A stretch of 10,210 nucleotides of DNA from an uncultured Mycoplasmatota bacterium (lineage in GTDB: Bacteria > Bacillota_I > Bacilli_A > RF39 > UBA660), in the NCBI GenBank assembly GCA_900552975.1, contig UWSL01000051.1, positions 1 to 10,210 on the forward strand, written 5' to 3'. The translations under genes were made by a program, and so were the position numbers. This document shows positions 6,469-10,210 of this stretch, piece after piece. Positions within the stretch are counted from its first letter, which is position 1; the number at the start of each line of letters is the position of its first letter. Under the pieces are notes generated by a model. It was not told the origin of the DNA and searched no databases. It saw only the letters and a list, made by a program, of their open reading frames with translations.

Positions 6469-8101
6469 AGTTAGCTGCATTTTGAATATTTTGTTCTTCA
6501 ATATTTTTAGTTTCTTCAATTTCTTGATTTTTAGTCTCTTTTTGTAATACTGCATGTACAACTAATCTTCTATTATTATCAAGGCAAGTTGATAAAGTTA
6601 GAATTTTATCCTGTGTTGTTACTTCGGTATCAAATTTAAAATTACTTCTGTCTTTAATTAGATTAATAAATTTTTGATATTCTTCATTTGTATTAAAATT
6701 AGTATATAAATAATCACTGGTTACTTCAATATTATAAATAGAAAAGACTTTCCATGTCATTTGTTCATACATTGAATTAAAAGTAATATAAAGATTATCA
6801 GGATTATTACGCCAATTATTCTTAGTTACATTATTTAAAGTGCCAAACATGACTCCGCTATAATATCTATTATGAGCATAAATAATCGTATTTGAATCCA
6901 AAGATTTAGCATTATTACGATAATCCATAAAAACCCAACCATTATAATCTTTTTCTCTGTTAAAATTTCGTTTTAAATAGTAGCTATTATCACTTGTTTT
7001 AACAACAGGATAGTCAATTTTCGTTCCCTTTACAGTCAACCATCCAACTGTGTCAGAATTTATTGTTAAAAGTTTTTGGTAGTTTTCGATTAGTGGATCA
7101 ACTGCTTCGTTTTCTTCCGAAGGAGAATCATTGTTACTAGGTTTTTCCTCAGAAGTAGTATCTAAAACTTCGGTTATTTGATCTTTAATATTATCAACTT
7201 TTTTTTCTGATTGATAATTATTATAAAAAATATAGCCAAATATTGATCCAACAATAGCAAAAATAATAAGCGAACAAACTTTTAAAGTTGTAAAAATAAT
7301 TTGTTTTAAATAATTTTGTTCTAAATATTCCTTAGAGTAAACTAAAGTTAGTTTTATTTTTCTTTTTTTCTTATATTTTTTATTTAAATTTCTTAATTTT
7401 TCAATGATATCTAAGTCATTAATATTATCATGTATTTGAATATTAATATTTTTTCTTCTTTCATCCACTAACATTTCACAAATAGTCTCAATATCTTTGA
7501 TATTACATTTTTCTAAATGAATTGTTTTAAGATATTTATTAATCTTTATAAAAGTTTTAAAATCTTCAATATCATCATCAGATAAATCATTAGAAAATCT
7601 TACGTTACTTTTATAATAAATCTTCGAAAATGAAACTAAGTTATTTTCTTGCATAAAAGTACTAGTAAATAAAATTTCACTTCTTGATTCAACTAAAATA
7701 CCAGCTTTATCAAGTAACTCAATTAAATATGTTGGAATAGCATAACAATTAATTTTCTTAATGTTACTAAGCTTAGAAATTTTTTCATACAAAGAATAAG
7801 ATAACGTAGTATCTTCTTTTAATTCTAAACAACTAACTTCCTTTACACCTTTTAGTAAATCTATAATAATCAAAGCCATCTCATTATTACTTATTGTAAT
7901 ATTTTTAATATTCTTATCAGTTGCCAAATCATTAATAAATAAACCGACAATCTTAGCATTTTTTACTATATACTCATCACTAAATACTAATTCATTATCT
8001 GAGATAACATTGGTATTTAATAAATTAACAGGGACAGGTTTATTAGTTCTATATTTAAAAAATAGGGTATCGTCTTTTATTTCAATTGCTATTTTTTTCA
8101 T
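6467..8101 (-). CDS. Class B sortase with a large N-terminal cytosolic domain
   Basis: This is a 544-residue cysteine transpeptidase. The C-terminal part (about 340-520) is a sortase with His410 in IIYAHNR, Cys506 in LTLSTC and an Arg at 511/512 in NRRLVVHA, the catalytic triad. VGWLTVKGTKIDYPVV, SYYLKRNF and GWVFMDYRN are typical of class B. A single membrane helix lies at ~268-294. It is followed by an acidic Ser/Glu/Asn-rich linker (~298-336) that places the catalytic domain outside. Ordinary SrtB enzymes have only a short stretch before the helix. Here residues 1-265 form an alternating strand/helix domain (e.g. YLKTIHLEKCNIKDIETICE) that may be leucine-rich-repeat-like and should face the cytosol, ending in a basic KKYKKKRK segment. 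The last ~24 residues are a Glu/Asn/Gln tail. The ATG at 8101 has only weak GGTG pairing nearby; an AAGGAG at 8121-8126 is too far away (see findings). The divergent PPETG protein is the likely substrate. Confidence 0.92.
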   Translation of the reverse strand: MKKIAIEIKDDTLFFKYRTNKPVPVNLLNTNVISDNELVFSDEYIVKNAKIVGLFINDLATDKNIKNITISNNEMALIIIDLLKGVKEVSCLELKEDTTLSYSLYEKISKLSNIKKINCYAIPTYLIELLDKAGILVESRSEILFTSTFMQENNLVSFSKIYYKSNVRFSNDLSDDDIEDFKTFIKINKYLKTIHLEKCNIKDIETICEMLVDERRKNINIQIHDNINDLDIIEKLRNLNKKYKKKRKIKLTLVYSKEYLEQNYLKQIIFTTLKVCSLIIFAIVGSIFGYIFYNNYQSEKKVDNIKDQITEVLDTTSEEKPSNNDSPSEENEAVDPLIENYQKLLTINSDTVGWLTVKGTKIDYPVVKTSDNSYYLKRNFNREKDYNGWVFMDYRNNAKSLDSNTIIYAHNRYYSGVMFGTLNNVTKNNWRNNPDNLYITFNSMYEQMTWKVFSIYNIEVTSDYLYTNFNTNEEYQKFINLIKDRSNFKFDTEVTTQDKILTLSTCLDNNRRLVVHAVLQKETKNQEIEETKNIEEQNIQNAAN

Positions 8102-8133
8102 ATAAACACCACTTTATATTCTCCTTATTTTAT

Positions 8134-8142
8134 ATAATAACA
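8134..8142 (-). promoter_or_regulatory. Candidate extended -10 promoter of the sortase gene
   Basis: The minus strand reads TGTTATTAT (TGn plus a 5/6 match to TATAAT). A TTCATA hexamer (4/6 match to TTGACA) lies 18 bp upstream. The start of transcription would be near 8127, which puts the AAGGAG (8126-8121) at the very 5' end of the message. The surrounding DNA is very AT-rich, so chance matches are likely. Confidence 0.4.
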
Positions 8143-8189
8143 TAAAATTAAATATTTTATGAAAAAAAATAACACAATTATGATTTTCA

Positions 8190-8198
8190 TGTTATAAT
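8190..8198 (+). promoter_or_regulatory. Extended -10 promoter of the PPETG surface protein gene
   Basis: The plus strand reads TGTTATAAT, a perfect extended -10, with a weak ATAACA (4/6) at 8169-8174, 18 bp upstream. The transcript would start near 8205, about 35 nt before the ATG at 8241. It is divergent from the sortase promoter candidate, with the -10 boxes about 50 bp apart, so the two could share a regulator; no clear operator is visible. Confidence 0.65.
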
Positions 8199-8240
8199 TA
8201 AAACATAATAAGGGAAAAATAAAAATAGTGAGGTATAGTT

Positions 8241-9050
8241 ATGGAAAAAATGAAAAATTTATTATTAATCGCTGCCTTTACACTTTGTGTAACTTTATTA
8301 CCAAATTACGTAAATGCTGCCCCAAGTGCTACTAATTTTAAAGTTTATTGTGGAAGTAGCAAAATTGCAACTGGAGATACAACTAATTGTTATCTATTGG
8401 CGCAAATAAATGAAGAAGGTGGAGTAGGTATTCACGGAGTATATACTTATGTAACAGGTCTAGATAAGTTAACAATTCAAAATGCATTTGCTTTTTCAAG
8501 TGATGACGTTAAAGTTACTAAAATCAATAAAGGTGGAAATAATGCTTTAAACAAAGCATGTACAGCTAATGGTGAATGCTATGATTTTGTCGCTAATACT
8601 GGTAAATCCATTAGAAAAACTACTACAAAGGATATAAATGACAATACATTAAATACATCTGAATGGCAAGGTTATTCACCGATTGCTTATTGGACTGTAA
8701 AATTAGATAACAATGCGACTGATGAAGATTGTGGTAAATTCTGTTTAGCTCTTGATTACAAAGCTACTGAAGCTGGTGAATATGCTAGTGGTGATTTAAC
8801 TGCAAATGGTGCTGGTTGTGCTCAAATTAGACCAGTTGTTAATAAAGTAACATGTCAAGTTAAAGACGACAAATACTACGGTCCAACAGGTGAAGAAATA
8901 ACTCAAGAAGAATACAAAAAACAATGTGAAGCAACAAAACCACCAGAGACTGGAAGCTTTGCTTCATATGCTGTTTTAGCTGCTGGTGCATTCATTGCAT
9001 TAAGTGCTATAACAATAGCTAAAAAACATAATAAATTCTATAGAGTATAA
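8241..9050 (+). CDS. Secreted cysteine-rich wall-anchored protein with PPETG sorting signal
   Basis: This 269-residue protein is sortase-anchored. A signal peptide spans residues 1 to ~26 (MEKMKN, hydrophobic core LLLIAAFTLCVTLL, cleavage likely after VNA). The C-terminus carries PPETG at 234-238, a hydrophobic helix at ~241-260 and a basic tail KKHNKFYRV: a complete sorting signal. The motif is P-P-x-T-G rather than LPXTG. The ectodomain (~27-232) looks beta-rich and has nine cysteines (37, 50, 107, 113, 164, 168, 193, 205, 229), which is unusual for a Firmicutes surface protein. The strand pattern (KVYCGSSKIATGDTTNC, YSPIAYWTVKL) weakly recalls cohesin/Ig-like domains, but I cannot assign a family. 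GAGG at 8230-8233 is 7 nt from the first ATG, favouring it over Met4. The divergent class B sortase is the obvious anchoring enzyme. Binding partner or function is unknown. Confidence 0.9.
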   Translation: MEKMKNLLLIAAFTLCVTLLPNYVNAAPSATNFKVYCGSSKIATGDTTNCYLLAQINEEGGVGIHGVYTYVTGLDKLTIQNAFAFSSDDVKVTKINKGGNNALNKACTANGECYDFVANTGKSIRKTTTKDINDNTLNTSEWQGYSPIAYWTVKLDNNATDEDCGKFCLALDYKATEAGEYASGDLTANGAGCAQIRPVVNKVTCQVKDDKYYGPTGEEITQEEYKKQCEATKPPETGSFASYAVLAAGAFIALSAITIAKKHNKFYRV

Positions 9051-9073
9051 AAGTTCTGTAAAGAACTTTTTTT
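9049..9073 (+). terminator. Intrinsic terminator after the PPETG protein gene
   Basis: AAAAGTTCT (9049-9057), loop GTAA and AGAACTTTT (9062-9070) form a 9-bp stem that runs into seven Ts (9067-9073). It begins within the stop codon at 9048-9050. It separates the surface-protein gene from the downstream ATPase gene, so the two need not be one operon. Confidence 0.85.
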
Positions 9074-9131
9074 AATGCCTATAAATCATAAATTATCGTA
9101 ATTTTCATATATTTTACCAGGAGGATAAAAT

Positions 9132-10210
9132 ATGAAATTTACTGGTTTAAGTGACAAAGAAGTAGTAAAAATGCGTAAAGAATATGGTAGAAACACAATT
9201 TCCAATAAAAAAGAAAATAGTTTCATAAAATTATTCTTAGAATCTTTAGGAGATCCAATTATAAAAATATTATTAATAGCTTTAGCTGTAAAAGTTATTG
9301 TTTTATTTAAAGATTTCGATTTCTTTGAAACAATAGGTATCTTGATTTCTATTTTAGTTGCTTCATTAGTTTCAAGTATTTCTGAATATGGAAGTGAAGC
9401 TGCCTTTAAAAGATTACAAGAGGATGCTTCAAAATATAAAGTTAAAGTAAAAAGAAATAATCAATCAATAGAAATAGATTTAGAAGATATCGTTGTTAAC
9501 GATATCGTTATTTTAAATGCTGGTGACAAAGTTCCGGCTGATGGCCACATTTTGAAAGGTTTTGTATCGGTTGATGAATCATCATTAAATGGTGAAACAA
9601 AAGAACAAAATAAAGAACCAAATGAAAAAATATATCAAGGAACTACCATTTTAGATGGTGAAGCCTTGATGAAAGTGGTCAAAGTTGGGGAACAAACTGT
9701 CTATGGTAAATTGGCTCAAGAACTACAAGAAAAAGTTGCACCATCTCCATTAAAACTTCGTCTTACTGAACTTGCCAAGTCAATTAGTAAATTAGGATAC
9801 ATTGGTGCACTTTTTGTATCTCTATCATTTATGTTTTCTCGTTTAGTTATTGCCAATAACTTTAATATAAACTTGATATTAAATACTCTTACTAATTTTA
9901 AATTAATGTTTAGTTATTTTTTACATGCCCTAACTTTAGCAGTAACTGTAATAGTTGTTAGTGTTCCCGAAGGATTACCTCTTATGATAACTTTAGTTCT
10001 TTCAAGTAATATGCGTCGTATGCTAAAAAATAACGTTTTAGTTAGAAAACTTGTTGGAATCGACTCAGCTGGCAACATCAATGTTTTATTAACTGATAAA
10101 ACAGGTACCATAACTAAAGGTCAATTAGAAGTATCTAATTTTTGTTCTGCTAGTGAGGAAACGTTTAAAGAAATAAATAATATAAAATCTCCTATATTAA
10201 AAAATATTTA
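9132..10210 (+). CDS. P-type cation ATPase, PMCA/SERCA-like calcium pump, N-terminal part
   Basis: An AGGAGG at 9119-9124 lies 7 nt before the ATG, and the frame is open to the right edge (359 full codons). Family order is clear: an N-terminal segment with LSDKEV...KEYGRN (6-21); two membrane helices (about 42-58 and 66-84); the actuator domain (about 95-205) with GDKVPADG at 131-138 and DESSLNGETKE at 148-158; two more helices (about 222-240 and 257-290); VPEGLPL at 278-284 in the ion-binding helix M4; and TDKTGTIT at 321-328 with the phosphorylated Asp322. The PEGLP form with the following SSNMRRMLKNNVLVRKL is typical of calcium-type P2 ATPases, which use ATP to export Ca2+. The actuator loop reads NGE where most family members have TGE. 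The nucleotide-binding domain and last helices lie outside the window, so ion specificity is inferred. I see no clear promoter in the 58 bp after the preceding terminator. Confidence 0.92.
   Translation, partial: MKFTGLSDKEVVKMRKEYGRNTISNKKENSFIKLFLESLGDPIIKILLIALAVKVIVLFKDFDFFETIGILISILVASLVSSISEYGSEAAFKRLQEDASKYKVKVKRNNQSIEIDLEDIVVNDIVILNAGDKVPADGHILKGFVSVDESSLNGETKEQNKEPNEKIYQGTTILDGEALMKVVKVGEQTVYGKLAQELQEKVAPSPLKLRLTELAKSISKLGYIGALFVSLSFMFSRLVIANNFNINLILNTLTNFKLMFSYFLHALTLAVTVIVVSVPEGLPLMITLVLSSNMRRMLKNNVLVRKLVGIDSAGNINVLLTDKTGTITKGQLEVSNFCSASEETFKEINNIKSPILKNI

Noticed and set aside
6370..6561. A 63-codon minus-strand open frame spanning the sortase end and the giant gene start
   Set aside because: It runs through the sortase terminator, the next promoter and both neighbouring coding ends in another frame, and the lysine-rich product has no family features.
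2223..8101. Anti-phage or toxin system centred on the giant protein
   Set aside because: No nuclease, NTPase, restriction or phage-related motif is visible in it, and its neighbours are cell-surface genes.

Overview
The window is strongly AT-rich apart from its first ~880 bases. It has compact genes, clear AGGAGG-type ribosome binding sites, a cell-wall sorting signal and a sortase. This points to a low-GC Gram-positive bacterium (Bacillota). UGA is read as stop, because the glycosyltransferase ends in TGA, so it is not a Mycoplasma using genetic code 4. My best guess, with low confidence, is an uncultured gut Bacilli/Erysipelotrichia-like or Clostridia-like lineage.

Layout. (1) Bases 1-984, minus strand: the N-terminal 328 residues of a collagen-like (Gly-X-Y) protein rich in G-P-T triplets, running off the left edge. 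(2) 1085-2167, plus strand, divergent from it: a family 2 glycosyltransferase with C-terminal TPR repeats, a plausible modifier of the threonine-rich collagen protein. A bidirectional terminator follows at about 2175-2217. (3) 2223-6392, minus strand: a 1389-residue, apparently cytosolic, mostly helical protein I do not recognise, with its own extended -10 promoter. (4) 6467-8101, minus strand: a class B sortase with an unusual ~265-residue N-terminal domain in front of its membrane helix. It has a terminator of its own that overlaps its stop codon. (5) 8241-9050, plus strand, divergent from the sortase: a secreted, cysteine-rich wall-anchored protein ending in a PPETG sorting signal, with its own promoter and terminator. 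(6) 9132-10210, plus strand: the first ~359 residues of a P-type cation ATPase resembling calcium pumps of the PMCA/SERCA type, cut by the right edge.

How the genes fit together. Two surface modules can be read. One is a collagen-like protein with a divergent glycosyltransferase. The other is a sortase B with a divergent PPETG substrate; PPETG agrees with the (S/P)PXTG preference known for Clostridioides difficile SrtB. The most unusual parts are the N-terminal domain of the sortase and the giant protein encoded directly downstream of it. Their link to each other is inferred from position only.

No tRNA, rRNA, CRISPR array, insertion sequence or phage gene was seen. All intergenic gaps are shorter than 150 bases.
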